Notes: generated by a model not told the origin, from the sequence alone. Numbered from the stretch's first letter, positions 9,611-25,172 are shown. The stretch is DNA of 64,000 bases from Sphagnum compactum (GCA_965153455.1 OZ234495.1:19278875-19342874), one strand, 5' to 3'. Numbers and translations: made by a program.

Positions 9611-12091
9611 CGATGCCCAAAGTTTTCCTCTTTCAAAGAGTTATGACCAAAAAGAGGATGCATTCATCAATTCACTTTCAGCTAGTTGCCTCTTATTCCC
9701 TTTTGATGCTTGCTTGAGCTTGCCTCAAGGTGACTTAAACTTTCAAAGTTTCAATTGCTCCCTTGAGAGCAAGCTAGAAAGTAAAGACCTGTAAAAGCCC
9801 AGAAATAAAGGAGTTAACAAAAAATAATAATGCTTCAATCAAAAGCTCTTCGTGTGCCACATGAATGCTTAAGCTTTGTAGGCTATGGAATACCAAACTA
9901 GCCATACTTTCATTCACCCCTCGTTTCAAAGAATATTTTTAAAATATTCTATTAGCATTTGGAAGATTTTATTAGTTCAAGATCATTTGATGGTGATCTT
10001 TTTCTCTCTTTTTTTTTGACATTATTATGTCATTTTTTTAATATAATCTTTATAAAAAAAACTCATCCATATTTTTCAATATGATAGTTAAAATTGACAA
10101 TTTTAATGTTGAATATGATGTGTTTCATTTTACGTTTAAACATGTATTTAATTAATTATGAAACTAAATTGTTAATTTTGGACTTTTCAAATTTGGTGGT
10201 TAAGATCAATTTTTTTGAACAAAATATTGGAAATATCTCTTTGTTGGATAATTTATTGACGCAAAATATTATTAATATTTATTGTTGCATCACATAGTGG
10301 TCCCCAAATCAAGTTTTTCTCCAAATTTTCAATCTACAAATGGTCATTTGTTAATTCTAGACTTTTCAAAAGTTCGGAATTAACTAAATACATGATTTTA
10401 TCTATAGTCTAAAAAAATTGTGATTGTGATAATTCAAATAATTTTAATTGTGCTTTCACCTTGTTTTCTATGGCTTGTGTTTTGAAAAATCATGCATGCT
10501 GATGTGCACAATGTTCATAGCTTGGTCAAGTTCCATGAAGACCATTTGATCTCATGGATGAATTGGTTTAATGGAAAGCTTTAATTTTTGCAAATTGTAA
10601 CAATTAAATGCCCCTTTGTTAGAGGTTAAATGCCCTTCAATGTTGGACACTTTCACACTACTACAAGTAACTTGCTCATGTGGATGATATTCTTGGGTTG
10701 CTTCCTTTCATTAATTTTCTAAGGGGCACAATAAATTGGAAACAATTTGCGGGATTCTATGATATTAGGTATGCATAGAAACACTACTAGCAAAAACAAA
10801 TTTGAAATGACAATTACAATGACTTTTGTTCTTGTTTTTTAAGGCAATAACATAGGCAACAAAAGCTCATGTCCAATCGATTACATGATTTAACTTGACA
10901 ATAAATGCACATCACAATTAATCTAATTCCACTGATGTCCAAAGTTACATCTATTCCAAGGAAGGTTGATTTTAATGCTTAATCATTAACTATAATTTTA
11001 TATGCATTGATTATATGAGTTAGGCAAATATATTGTTTTAGGAATATGGTGGCTTTTAGATATTGCTTATTGAATAGCAAGTTATTTAAAGTTCATATTG
11101 CAACATATCAAGCATGTTTTTTGAAAGTACAAGTAAGTAGTGTCATCCATACCCATTTGATTTTAGCTAATGAAATAATCATAATGAGTCCCTACCATTG
11201 ATGACAAAGGTGATGATTTGCACTTTGTGAATGAAACTCATGAAGTATGACTACATTCATTTGTCAAGTTATGTGGTGGAATTGCCAAAGGTTAGGTTCA
11301 AATTGTTATTGTCAAGTTTTCTTCACTAATTTCATATAAACAAATACATCCATGAAATTGGACTTGAGATGGAATTAGATTTACTTTTCTTTTGATATTT
11401 ATGATTCTTGTTTGTCAAATATTTGATGGGCATTTTCATGGAGGTAAAGGAACTTGCATGAGAGCTATCAATTTTTTCAACACCAACATTAATATTGCAT
11501 GTGGTCCATGGTAATTGGGTTGTTTTTGCAACAAATTTTGTATAATGACGCAATTCACACACTAGTAGATGATATTGGCAATGAGTTCGACTAGGAGATT
11601 ATCAAAAGTACTCAACTAAAAATGCATATCTCATATCCAAATTCACATAAGGAATTGTCAAAGACTTCCCTTAGAATGATCAAATGCAAAAATATACCTA
11701 CCTTTATCATTTCACGAAACAACTACTTGAAATTACCAAAAGTCCATTCATGTAGGCGCTAGATTTACATGAGATATGTGAAAGCATGATGGACAATCAA
11801 AGTGTAGTTCCACCCACATCAAAGATTGCAAAGAACTAACTCTTGACAAAACTCGAAAAAAGAAATGAAAAGAAATAAATTAAGATCAAATTGAAGTTCA
11901 AAGGAGCCAAAAAAACAAAAATAAACTCAGAAAATCAATCAACAAAATTTCATGCTTGGAGAATTGAAAAAAAATAAAAGCACTAACTAAGGGAACAAAA
12001 GTGCAAAAGTTATAATTATAGTTCCATATATAATTAGAACATGAATAACATGGAAAAGAAAAGAACCTTGAAAGAAATTAATATAAACCCA
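9611..12091. other. AT-rich spacer
   Basis: No gene seen. Isolated CACTACTA strings occur at about 10656 and 10774 but have no matching opposite end. Confidence 0.5.
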
Positions 12092-12245
12092 CACTACAAC
12101 AAAAGGTGTCCCTATATGCCAAGTGATTTCACAATATTTTGAGTGAATTCACTGGTTGTAATGAATAGGGACCAGTGAAGAAAAAATGAATTCACTAGTC
12201 TAGTGAATGGGGACTAATGAACTGCACCCACATTTAGTAGTAGTG
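12092..12245. mobile_element. 154-bp miniature CACTA element
   Basis: It begins CACTACAACAAAA and ends with the inverted form (reverse complement CACTACTACTAAA), matching at 11 of 13. It is flanked by a 3-bp direct repeat CCA at 12089-12091 and 12246-12248, as expected for CACTA (CMC) transposons. Repeats of AGTGAAT/ATTCACT fill the interior like the subterminal transposase-binding repeats of this superfamily. There is no coding capacity, so movement would need a transposase from elsewhere. Confidence 0.7.
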
Positions 12246-15200
12246 CCATAACTAGCACCAACACCCAATGCAAAATGTTAGTAGGAAATTCTAAAAGCCA
12301 AAAACTCAATCAAAGGGTGCAACAAAAAAATTCTAAGAGTTAACAAGTTAAAACAAGAAATTGAAATTATTTTTTTGCAAGTTTTAACATTTATTCAATG
12401 ACAAAGCAAGATGAGGAGAAAATGGCCATTACGTGGTGTGTGAAATTTACGATGTAACAATTCCCACATGCTTTAAAAGCATAATGGTACATATAATGTA
12501 AAAGATTTTGTTTTTAACATAATTTTTTCTCCACCCAAACATCCACATTCTTGAATTGCCCATGTTGGGTCATCATTTGCATTGATTTGCATTGGAATCT
12601 AATCAAGTATGTTCTCTTTTATAAATTATTCAAATGCTTGCAGGAAATGACATCAAACAACAAAACTCTTACAGTGGAAAACATGTTCTCCCTACCCACT
12701 AATGTGGTTGAAGTTTCCAAATTTTGAAATTGCAATGCTTACCCTTGAAGATTGTAGTTCTATTTTCTATAATGGTCTTTTGGCCTCTTTTCCTTAAATA
12801 CATCAAAATACACAACCCCTAGTGGTAGATAGTTCTTCCACTCAACAAAACATTTTTTCCCTCCATTACATTGAGCCCTCGCATACAAGCACATGCATAT
12901 TTCAACCCACTTTCCTCTAAATCTATATATTGGAGTGCCCTATGGTCCCTATATGCACCACAAAAACTTACCAAACACCAAAAAGAACAAATGTCATCAA
13001 ACATCCATAATCACCATGGGCATCCTTTAGCAAGGCTTTCCAACATGAAGTCCAAAATGGAAACTCCAACCACCACACATCCACTCCATTGTCCATTATT
13101 AGCCACCTAGTGATTCCTAAAATCAAAATATTCCTATTTTGCACACATAACAAACAAAGGAATAAACGGCTAAAAGTTGTTCAAACACATGATCTCCATA
13201 TATTTCCAGAAGTCTTTCATCCCATTCCATAGCCAACCCTAAAAGTTAATGTGACCTCCAAACACCCTAATTTAACCCCTCACCAAATGATGATTATTCA
13301 TTAAAATTGAAAAGCACTATTTTAGGGTTACATTGGAAAGGAAGATTTGGCACAATGGGTGTCCTTGGATTTAGGAAAAAACATTAGATCAATTAATATT
13401 TGCAAGGGCTTCAAGACCACTAAAATCTAACCCCATAATTAATCTAAATGTGATGGTAAGAAATATGCAATTTAACAAGTAGTTTATGGAACTTGAACCA
13501 TATGTTTAAGCAATGGATTTGCAAGTTGAAGAAGTATTGGATGAAAATATCTATACCACTTAGGGCAATGTTTACCATTATTATGTTGATGTCGATGGGC
13601 AATGCAATAAAATAGAGGATGAAACCATAGAAAGCCCAACCAACACAAGAGTTTTTGAAAACTTGGATGATGTGTAGTTGAATTTGGGCACATTAGTTGT
13701 AGCAACCCCAATTGCCCTTAGTACTAACATCCCACATTTTTTTAACACTATTGAAACTCCTTTTAGGTCCATTTGCGAACCCTAAATTGAAGAACCTCTA
13801 ATTGATTATTCAAAAAAAATATGATGACAAGTGATCCATATGTGAAGGCACTTGAACAAAAATTGCTACCAAAAAATATTATTACAAAAGACATAAGATT
13901 TGAAAGAAGAGATGTTCACTTCAAAAGAGGCGTGAAACATTAAAAAGGCCAAAAATGAATCCTTGAAATGCCAAAGAATCATGTGAGTGTGACTTGAAAA
14001 AAAAATCAATGAAGCTTGGTCCATGTGGTGTTATGTTGGAATAAATGATGCACTACATCAGACAATTATAACTAACACACCTTTGCAAGAGAATGCATGT
14101 TGAATTCGATTATGTAATGTTACGTTAGATGTTTACAAGTTCAACATGTGCACAATAATTGATAAATGAATGGTATGAAAAGAATGATAAGATTTTTCAC
14201 AATTGGCATTGATTGAACCTTTATGGATTCATAAAAAGGTCTCAATATTCAACTCATTTGAACTGAATTTGGGTCATTGAAGTTGTTGAAAATGTAAGAC
14301 ACAATGATCACAAGAAGCAATATTATTTGAGGGCAATGATTATTAGTGAAATTGTTCATCAATTAATCAAAGCTCATACATAGCTACATTTAATGTAGTG
14401 CATGTATTATTCAAGGTTTACGTGTCATCATGTTCAGTATAAGGCCTTAAGATTATTTTGGCAAATGTTTGGCCATTTTGGGCAATTTGGTTTAACACCT
14501 TATCTAGTGTAATTTTTGTTAATTTAATGCATCATTGATTTAGTTTTTTTGCACCATGTTTTTGGTTCTACGTTGTGTTTTCACTTCTTTAATGGCAAAG
14601 GATGGCATTTTAGAAGTTCACGAGCTGGCAATGTAAGAGATTCAAAGATAATAAATAGGTGGATATGTTGGTGGATGTGAGCCTCATGTCCACCCATAAT
14701 AGGTGTCTAGGTGTTGAGACTTTGAAAATCCATATTTACTTTGTGGACGGAAAACAATAACTTGTTCCATTTGTATTTGGATACATTATCATTTGTTAAT
14801 GGGACAATTATTTTTTAATGCATGTGTTTGACATTTTTTGTGCTTTAACATTATTAAATTGTCCATTTAAAGTTTAGTTACCTTAGCTCCTTCATTTGTA
14901 ATAATAGATTTTCAAATCAACATGCATCAAATGAAAATTTTATCCAATGGGCAATTTGACAACTTGAGAAAAACAACACCAAAAAAACAATCACTAAAGG
15001 AAAACTTTTAATAATTCACAAAAAAGACCTCTAGGGTGTTTACATGCTACAATGGACCCAAAAAACTGTCACAATGTTGCAATTTTTAAGACAAATCAAA
15101 TTTGAAATTTTTGGGGACATGATTAGAAAAGGAATAATGGTCGAAAGGTGTAATAAAATGTGGTTCACATTTCAATCTATCATTATAAAATGTGCACACA

Positions 15201-18200
15201 TAAAAATTGTTCGAAACATTGGAAATACCAAAATATCCCTAGAGAAGAGCTCAAAAGCTTTTAGAGTTTGGTTCCAAAAAAGAAATCGATGACAACAATT
15301 CCAAATCTTTAGGACTTCGGGGTTTGATTCAATTTGAAAAGAAGAATGGTGATTATGATTCTAACCTTTTGACTTTAAACTCTAGGTTTTTTTCCATCTT
15401 TTAAGTTTGTATTGGCATCATATTCTAAATGTTGCACAACACAAGCAATAAATACTAAAAGGAAAGAAAAAAGGTCAAAAGCCTTTTTCTTAGGTTCCAT
15501 TTCCTCCATTTCATCATTATCCTCCATGAGGAAATTGTTTCCAAAATCAACACCGAGGTTATGGGAATCTTGAAAAATTGGCTCAATTTGCGAGATATGT
15601 CATGCAAATCAATAGAATGCTATGCATTGATAACTACAATACATAATTGCGATGGCATGCAATTAAAATCTTTTTCTCTATTACAAGGAAGGCAATTGAA
15701 AAGAAAAATTTTGATTTTTTTATTTATAAATGTATCAAAAGAAAGGTGGAGAAGAGTTGCAATAGGATAAGAAACTAGATGATGAAAAATGAATATGCAA
15801 TTTGCTTGTAGGTGTGCAAATTGCCTCCAACTTGCCTCCTTAACAAAATTGCAACCATTTGCTAACATACATGATGTTGAATTCCCTACACAGACCTTAC
15901 TTTAAACTTTAACATGCACCCAATTATATGTCATGTTTACTTGTGCTTTTGGCATCTAAGGTTGGAGAAGGACAACAACAATAGACCATTATGGCTGTGG
16001 TCATTGTATCGTGCTAATGAAAGGTCATGTATTAGGATTGAGTACCCACTTCTTATAAAGAGGTGATTCCCTAACATGTCGTACATGACTTGCCTCACAC
16101 TACATAGACATAGGGTGAACCATTTCCAAATTGACTCTACAAACTTTTAGGATTCAACATTCCAAAAACCAAAGATGAAAAGATGGGGCATTTGAAAATT
16201 ACACAACCCACCTTTCTCAAGAAGACTTGATAAAGTAGACAACATCAAGAGCAAGTAGTGGCTACCTTCATTTATTAAGATCCTCAACCACTGCAAAACA
16301 TGACAAGTATTGGAAACTGTCCATTCATTGCACAAGTATGCATGACATCCTCTTTGAATACAAAGGGGCAAGACACTATGTTGCTAGAATTGACAATCAA
16401 ATTGTTGACGATTTTATCATTGCAACAAGAATAGGCAATGTATATGTCAGAGAAATAATGTTTATTGGAGATGGCTTCATTAGTGATATTAGCCATCATG
16501 CAAGAGCACGACATCACCTTCATTGTAACTTCATCCACGATAAGAACCTATAATCAAACCTCAAAACAATGAAACATCACCAAATGAAATCTCTTGATTC
16601 AGCTCTTAAAATTCAGCTAGGTTATAAGCTTTTCCTAAATTGTATTGGAAAGGTGAAAACAAAGTAATGTTTTCCTTTGGTGTTTTACAACTTGACGTTT
16701 TACACAAATTAAACAATGGAAGGAGATTTATTCATAGCTTGATAAACTAAGGGAACTATAGGAAAGGAGTCAAGAGAAATCACACACACCTTCCATCTTG
16801 TCAATCCTTTTCTTGTCATTGCTACATGCAACATCTCCTATAGAAGGCCTTCATAATCAAAGTTTCAAAACACAACAGATCATATAAGAGCTACAAATCC
16901 TTCAAGCTTTTAGCAAGCCAACAACAATCTCCTACCATATCAATGGAAATTTTACAACGTGACCCATTTGATCCAAATATTTCAAACTTTGATGTAAAGA
17001 ATTGACTCAAAGAAGAAGAACCCCAAGTCTTCAAGCTTGTCAAAAAATTAGCTACAATCTTCAAATCCTTCAAACGATTATGGTGCATAGGATTTTGTGG
17101 CGAATCATCATCATCATCAGCTTTTTGCATCAATTTGATTTGTTTTGCAAAACCTTTTGTACCAAGACAAATATTAAAAGTTCAAAGGGGTTTAAGAATC
17201 AAGATAAAAGATGTAATAAATCCAAAAGGGACCAGCCTTCGCTTTCTTGCACTATTGCCCATGCTATTCATTCTCTGGATTTTCTAAAAAAGGGGGGGGG
17301 GGAGAGAAAGACTGTCGGGTTTGTGATATCTAACAGAAGGTGAAAAATCCACCATTGTGTGAAGAATCTAAGTTGTTCACGTTTGCTTTTTATTCTCATC
17401 CATTGCCTCCCCTCCCCCATTGTGTGTGTGTCTCACAAAAGACAAATTTGTTTATAGCCTTGCCTTCCCAATCCGAAGAACATGAAGTTGCAAATTAGTT
17501 TTTACTCCCTAAGATTCATTGTCTCTATTTTGTTCTTTATGGCCACAAAGCTCCTCAAGTCAATCTCCTGGATCCAAGCCCCAAAAATGGAACCTAGAAC
17601 CTTTAATGTTGCTTTGCGTCAAAATTCTCCTACCACAACGAAACTTCCACAATCAAGACTCAAGAAATTCTTTTTAGATGACAACAACAATTTGGTATCA
17701 ACAAAATCACACAAACAATAGTAGTAGTAGTGACAAAAGTCCCTTGCACATTTGGAGCCTTGGTGACACAAAACATTTTGAAGAGAATCAAAATGTCTTG
17801 TTCGTAAACAGGAATGCAAAACAAGATTTCTGTGAGAAGATAAAGATTAAGGTTTCTTGATTAGGGTTTTCAAATTATGTATCCTTGTATTTCAACCATT
17901 CAAAGATGAAGAATAAAGATTTTTACATTATGTGTCTTTTCATATTTTAAAAAACTAGGGCACACAAATATACATGGCTTTAAGCCATAGACTTTGGATA
18001 AATCTAGAGAACAAAGAACAATCTTCCATCAAAATTCTTTCAATTAAAATTATGAAGTTTAAATTTAAGTTAAATGTAAACCTTTGATAATTCATTATGT
18101 TATAATAATGATGATGATTATGATGTGTGTAAGTTGTAAAATGTTCTTCCATTGAGGATATAGATGTCTTTGGTGTTATTTATATTTATCCATGAAATTG

Positions 18201-18785
18201 AAGTTGAGTTTTTAAATTAATAAAAAAATGATATATTGTTGCCAAATAGAGTGTTTCAAGCAATTTTTATAATGTGATTGGTGTACATTTATTGAAAGGA
18301 ACAGACATGAAGCAATTTTATATTCAAGTTTCTATTGATTTATTTTATTTTTAAACCCCATGTCAACTTAATGTAATTTCTATAAAATTTCAAAATAAAT
18401 GAATCTAAAGTTGTGATATTTTTAGTTCTTTATGTACATCCAATTTTGACTACATTTGGGTCCATCATAGCATGGAAACACCCTCCAAAAGATGATTGTA
18501 TGAGTTCCACCATGCTTTTTTTGATTAAGCAATTTTTAAATTTATAATTTTTACAAGAAGTCTTACACTACATGTATTAATTTATACATTTTGGGAGACA
18601 TTGTACTGCTTGGACAATGTACTTAAATCTAATTTAAAGTTCCAATGTGCATAATCATATTTTTTTGTAGTGAAATTTTATTGATTGGGTGGGCCCTTTA
18701 TGTAGGTGCCAAAACCAACGAAAGCTCCAATGAATAAAATTCATAAAGTGACTTTGACAAAGATTTTAAACCTCTCTAAACCAGA

Positions 18786-18941
18786 TTTTTCACCAAATTG
18801 CTAGATTTTTATAATAAGTTCCAATCGGTAGCCAAGAATATAGAACGGTCATTTTTTAAAAAGAAAAATTCAAATATAGGCTATAGCCAAATTTGACTAA
18901 ATTCTTTTATGAATGATCACCACTTCAGCTCAGTGTGTTTT
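18786..18941 (+). repeat. Dispersed palindromic repeat, copy C
   Basis: Plus orientation: TAAGTTCCAATCGGTAGCCAA, then TATAGCCAAATTTGACTAAAT, then GATCACCACTT. It lies about 110 bp before copy D in the same orientation, so the pair may be a local duplication. Confidence 0.65.
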
Positions 18942-19051
18942 TTTTTCGACAAATTTTCGCCAAAGTTTGACCTGAAAAATATGATCTCGACCTATACAAA
19001 GGATTTTTCATGGAAAAAATGACTCAGATTTTGATTTTTGTTTTTTTTTTT

Positions 19052-19197
19052 CAAATCACCAGATTTTATTATAAGTTCCAGTATGTAGCCAAGAATATAG
19101 AAAGATTACTATTTTTTATACTTTCATATCTAGTAGGTAGCCAAATTTGACTAAAATTATTTCTGGATGATCACCACTTTGGCTACACCACAAAATC
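19052..19197 (+). repeat. Dispersed palindromic repeat, copy D
   Basis: Plus orientation, with the same order of blocks as copy C: TAAGTTCCAGTATGTAGCCAA, TAGCCAAATTTGACTAAAA, then GATCACCACTTTGGCTACA and CACAAAATCC. Confidence 0.65.
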
Positions 19198-19261
19198 CTT
19201 AAAAGAAACCCTGCTTGAGCTACATCACAAAATTGGCAAAGGGCCATCCCTCTGACTTTGA

Positions 19262-19308
19262 CCCCTCCCCTCCCCTCCCCTCCCCTCCCCTCCCCTCCCC
19301 TCCCCTCC
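19262..19308. repeat. (TCCCC)n microsatellite
   Basis: About nine uninterrupted 5-bp units. Confidence 0.95.
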
Positions 19309-20770
19309 TTCACACCCTTTCTTGGAGAATTTGGAATTTAGTGTGTTGGCATGTATCAAAACAGAGATCTCTGGGTGGTCTCATACTTGGTGAAACCAAT
19401 ATTTTAAAATTAAATAATTAAAAAAATTAAAAAATTAAATAATTAAATAATTTTTTTAAAAATAATTAAAAATTAAAAATTGTAAAGAAAAGTTAGCCTG
19501 TTTTGCTCCTCCTTTCATGGTTTGACTAACTCCATAAGTGTCTAAAGTGTGACCCAGCCCTATACCTTTTGCCTAAGTTGGTTAAATTTATCAATGTGAG
19601 TTTTGGTAATTCACCCCCGATCTCTTCCCTTCTTTCATCTTGTGAATGAAAAATGTTTAATTATTATTAAATAGGGTGTTTTAAACAACTTTCTATCAAA
19701 ATATTGGTGTATAATTACATAAAAACATAATTATGAATCAATTGTATATTCATGATTTATATAAATTTTTTGATACTTAAAACCCAAAACAACTATATGC
19801 GATTTAAAAAAAATTCAAAGTGAATGAAATATTATATGTACTTTCAGTTTTGGGATAAATTATGTACATCCTACAATGGGAACATCATGTAATTGATACT
19901 AGTCAACATTGTTTTGATTTCAATGGAGGAGATGATCAAAGGATTCTCTTCAACTTGATATGGTGAAAACCTTAGCTCTAACAAACAATCATTAATAATG
20001 TTGGTACAAGGAAACATGATTGAAAAACTTGCATTGCAACAAAGTTGAAATCTCATATGCAATTTCCATTCTGATAGACAACCCCAACTCAATAGTCATT
20101 TTCATGATTTCTTCTTGCATATCAACACATCCAATGTATCACCAAACACAAAATTTGTTCCAAGATTAACCAATTTTCACAAATTTTTTTATCAAATGCT
20201 TCATATGCTTTTGCAAAAAAATAAATCTAAGACCTAAAAAATTCTATGAAGTTTTTTTTGTCATAAGCCCATATTAAGATTCAATATAGATCAGCAAATT
20301 GTCAATCTACAACTAAAAAAAGCTTCTTGAAAGCCTTTGAAACAACTAGATCACTTCAATGAAATACAACCAAATAGTTTTTACTTAAATTATACTCTTG
20401 CACAATTAGAATTGAAAGACAATTGGGCATGCAACTTTGTTCTAGTGAGATTTGCCAACAACTCAAGTGAACAATTTTGCATGTGATTTTTTGAATTCCA
20501 AGTTCTCGCAATACATATAACCAATACAAAATCCATATGGAAATCGATTACAAATAAAGAAGTTATCATGTCTATATAAACATAACTCTATGGACTCAAG
20601 GCACCACAATATGCCCTTGATATTGAAATTCAAACTTTCCAACTTTGGGGCTATTATACACTCCAAAGTTTTCACAAGTTGTGATGAAAAAAAATGGATG
20701 CCATCCTCGTCAACATTTTTTATCTTTGGATATATGTACCTACAAGATTTTACAACATGGTTACAAACAT

Positions 20771-21075
20771 ACCCTCAAAAGAAAACTATTCTCCCATTGT
20801 TCACATATGGTTAAACATATCCCCTAAACTTTAAACCATATGTGTTTGCCAATTGGAGTTTATACATCTTACATTGTGATCCACGTTCCCATTAACATCA
20901 TTAATTTCTATGGCCAAACCTATATACTACGTAAGCAAACAACATGACGACAAGTATACCCTCCAAGAAACATATGTTCTCCCCAAAGCTCGTTCATATG
21001 TGGTTAAATATATTCCTTAAACCCTAAACCATTTGCATTCACCAATCAAAGTTTATACATCTTACATCATGATTT
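20771..21075. repeat. Diverged tandem duplication, ~187-bp period
   Basis: ACCCTC...TTCTCCC...CATATG.GGTTAAA.ATAT...AGTTTATACATCTTACAT starts at 20771 and again at 20958, with clear divergence. Confidence 0.6.
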
Positions 21076-24000
21076 TTATTGCTTCCTCAATTAATAGATC
21101 AAATGATTCCATGTTTTCATTCAATTGATTGATTTGGTTCAAATGATGAAAGTAAAGGTGTTGAATGTGTAAGGTGACAATAATGTGTAAGAAAATAATG
21201 CAAATGAAAATGTTACCTGGTGAATGGCATAGATTAAACAAGGTAGAATATGACCAAAAGAATGATAGAAATTCAATAAAGTAGAATGCAGATGGCTAAT
21301 GAGTTGGATAGGATGAAGACATTTCATAAGTTTTAGGATAAATTACTTTTGGAGGGAAAAAACTTAAAATGTAGTTCTAAAAAATGATGAGTTTTGGGAG
21401 ATTTTTTTTTACACACATAGAAACTTAAACGGTTGCTGAAGAATAGAATATAGACATGGAATAGTTTAAAGTTCTATTGGGTTTTGAACCACAAATTTTT
21501 CTTTTTTCCATTTCTAGATTTCTACACTCAATAATACATATGTTTAATATATTCAATTCTTTGTAAAAAATTAATATAATATTGATGAGAAAACAATGAA
21601 ACTACTTTGAACTATTGTGCTTTTCTAACTAAATTATGAATCTTGATCACAAATTTTGATTATTAAGGATAATAGAGAATATAGGAAATAAGGAAGCAAT
21701 AACTATAATTTTAAAAATGTGTCTATAGAGGAATTAGAATGAATAAAACCACAAATTGTGAATGTTGTAAATACTTTTGAAAGTATAATTTGTATTGTTT
21801 TGTTAGTAGGCATAGAACAATTTTGGATAGAATTTGCGCCTACTAGAAAACATTACATGTTGTCCTTTCCCTTTAACATCCCCTTCACATATGCGGCATT
21901 TCAAAGTTGACAAAGACCTTGTGGAAAGGTTGGGATTGTGAATATAATGGGCTTTCATGCACTCTAGCTTTGAAGTCAAGGGAGCCCCAAGTTTTATGTG
22001 TTAACGAGGTTTAAAGGGTCTTGAACATACAAGCCTTCAACATGTCTAGTCCACTTTACATACATTCAAATTTTGGAAATAATGTGTTGAAACATATGAT
22101 GCCCTATAATTGTTGTTTTCATTAGGGGAAAAATGACTTACAATAGAAAAATCATTTTGATTAAAGGAAACCTTCATGTAAAAAACAATGTGATGTGAAC
22201 ATCGACATGTTAACATTATTGGAAAAGGATGAAAAAAATTATTGTATTTGATTATGGATAGAACAACCCTCAAGGAAGGAATTCCTTGTTTCTGGTCATA
22301 CTTTTTGCATCAATGGACAACTAAGAGATGCATATTATGCTACAAAATTTGATTGCATTCAAAAAATAGTCCAAATTTGATGATTATAGCTATGAATGAC
22401 TCCATGAATGCCTTTTGACTTTTACTTAAAACTATTTTAACATACAACACATAGCACATGAAACACACAAAACATTATTTATGCATCCGTCCACTTGCAA
22501 TTTCAACGTTACAATCTTGTCATCGTCAAATACCTTAAGCATGTTAACTTTGTAGGATTTTTAGAAAAATGATCCAAAGAATATGCATAATTTTTAAAAA
22601 AGAATTTTAATTTTTTAAAAAGGATTAATTAACAAAAGCTTTTAGAAAAATGTTTCATAGAAGTTTGTTAAAAATGTGGTTGGTGGAATTTTTTTTAAAA
22701 CATGGTGAATGGAAATTTTTAGAAGATGTGGTTAGTGGAAGCTTATAGAAGGTTTAATGTGCAAAATGTTTTAAAATGTTGATGAACTTCTAGAAAGTTC
22801 TATTGAATAATATAAATATAGGTCTTGAGGGCACCACCTTTTCAATCTTATCAATGTAAATTATGACCTTTTATATTCCTAGTCCATTTCATGATTAATT
22901 TACATCATGTTTTGTTCAAGCAATAATACCATTTAATTTTTGTTCATTGTCAAGTTCCTTATTTGTTAATTCCTTAAATCTTTTCCAAGTTGTATCATTG
23001 TTTTGGCCTTGACAATCATATGTTGTCAACACACAATGAAAAATGAGAAATGACTAAGGTAACTTGTTCTATAATATTATAATCATTTTTTTTTCGAAAT
23101 GAAATACTCACAATGTATATGCCAAAAAACCATTAGGACCCATGACATTATATTCCGTTTGTTGAAGAGGTGATGCTTCTCAAGTTGTGCCTTTGACAAC
23201 AATTCAAGTGCCCCAACATTAATGTTTCACCATGGAGCCTTAAGATTGAGTCATGGAAATTTGATTTTAGCATGCCAAATCCCCCAATATGTTCCATGTT
23301 TTTGGATGGGAAGAAATATTTGAATTTTTTCAAACAACTTGTCCACTATGTAAAGGTCAAAAACATGAAATTCATGCCCTAAAGCCTTTGTCATTAGCTT
23401 CTTAAGTTGTTTGTTATTATAGATTTTCACTGCTTTTACAAAATTTTCAATGCAATTCCTCCACTCAAAATTCAGTTGATGTATTCCATATGGTCCACCA
23501 AAGGTTGTGGATTGATTTGTCAAAATGCAAAGCAATTGACAACCCACAAAAGATTATAAGTATAGAACAATAGTTCAATACACAAGTTCAATTAAAGTAA
23601 AATTCAAAGTTTGCCCACTACATTGGGTACCTTTGGTATTCCATAGCAATGGCCAATGAGAGGCATTAGCCTATGGAAAATGCTTGGACAAGCTACATAA
23701 ATTTTTATTGTAGCCTTTGTTAGAAAATTGACTAGTATGTGGCTTCCTAATCCCCTAAAGATGTGCCCATGACAATTGAAGGCATTGAGTTCACACATTT
23801 TTTACTTGTCACATGGGAGATTCTTTGCCGTTGTTACACATACATGTGCCAAAATTTGCTAGTTTCACTATCCAAAACAATGTTCATCCTCCCCACATAG
23901 TCAATCTAGTCAATTGCATACATTGCCACTTAAACAAGGGATGGATTTCTTTGTCTAGCCTCAATGAAAAAGATTCATTCTAACAATATATCATAGCATG

Positions 24001-25172
24001 ATAAACCATGCAACTATCGTGAGTCTCTTACCAATGGTATATGTTATACGAACATTGTCATCCCATACATGAGATAAGTTTTAGGAAATAGTTATCATAG
24101 AAAAACAAATGAGTTAAAGGTTGAAGTTACATTGGTGAACAAGATAGACAATTCACACAAAGTTCTTGACATTGGAGAAACATTTTAGAGTCCTCACAAC
24201 ACAACTTGTAAAACTTAAACCTTTTCCATGATGATGACAAGGCCTTTGCAAATTATTATTAGTCCCTTTGAGTTTATTGGCATCCTTCACATTAAGTTTT
24301 GGTTTATATACTTTGATGCCTCTCATTCAAGACCTTCAATTATCATTCACTCATAGTAGAGACACTCATAGAGACCCATATAGATGGAACCAATTGGAAA
24401 CCACGCTCATTTCATTCACAAAAACCCACAAAGATGACTCCAATGTTGATGTGACTTTTGGTTTTGTCCCACCTTTTTCCAATGTAAAAAACTTGCAACA
24501 ATTTTTTCATGTGTTCATTTATTAAGTTCCTAAAGAAATGGGCACACCCTGAAATATAAAAAATACAACTCATATATATGTTTATATGGTTATTACAAAA
24601 AAATAGCTTGCATAGGTCACTAAATGTGTGCTTGATTACCTTGTGCTAGGCTTGCATGGGTCCAAGGTAGGTGCTTGAAATAAAAAATGCCATTCTTGAA
24701 ACAAAAAACCTCATGCTAGGTGTTTTGAAATCATGGGGCATGGCATAAATAATAAATCTACACCGTGATAGTGGAATCTTCCATGTGTTAATAAAATACT
24801 TTTATAATATTTTTTGAAGCAAGGGGTGAATGAGAATATGGCCATTTTGGTATTTCATAGTAGTCTTCTTCTTTTTCCATTAGGGACCCCTCTACTTGCA
24901 TGTTCTTTCCATCCACCTTGTAAAATTTTATTTTCCCCCACATTTTTTTCCCTCACATGTTATATGGATGAACTTGCTCCCTATTTGATCACATAATTTT
25001 AACTGTGATTTAATTTTGATAGTTGAATGTAGATCAACATTCAAAAGCAATGCATTGATCTTCTATTAAATTTTCTATTAGTTTTTCTTGTTATATGAAA
25101 CTTGTAATGTTTTTTTTGGGAAATGTTTTATCACAAATTTCATTAAAATATGGGGAAGTTTGGGGATTCTTT

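Noticed and set aside
10656-10800. CACTACTA strings resembling CACTA transposon ends
   Set aside because: No inverted partner end and no 3-bp target duplication were found nearby.
16284-16553. Overlapping frames on both strands
   Set aside because: Neither has a recognisable motif, and overlapping both-strand openness at this size is expected by chance.
23148-23798. Three minus-strand frames in series, possibly one broken gene
   Set aside because: Read together they gave no conserved motif that I know; an old transposon is possible but cannot be supported.
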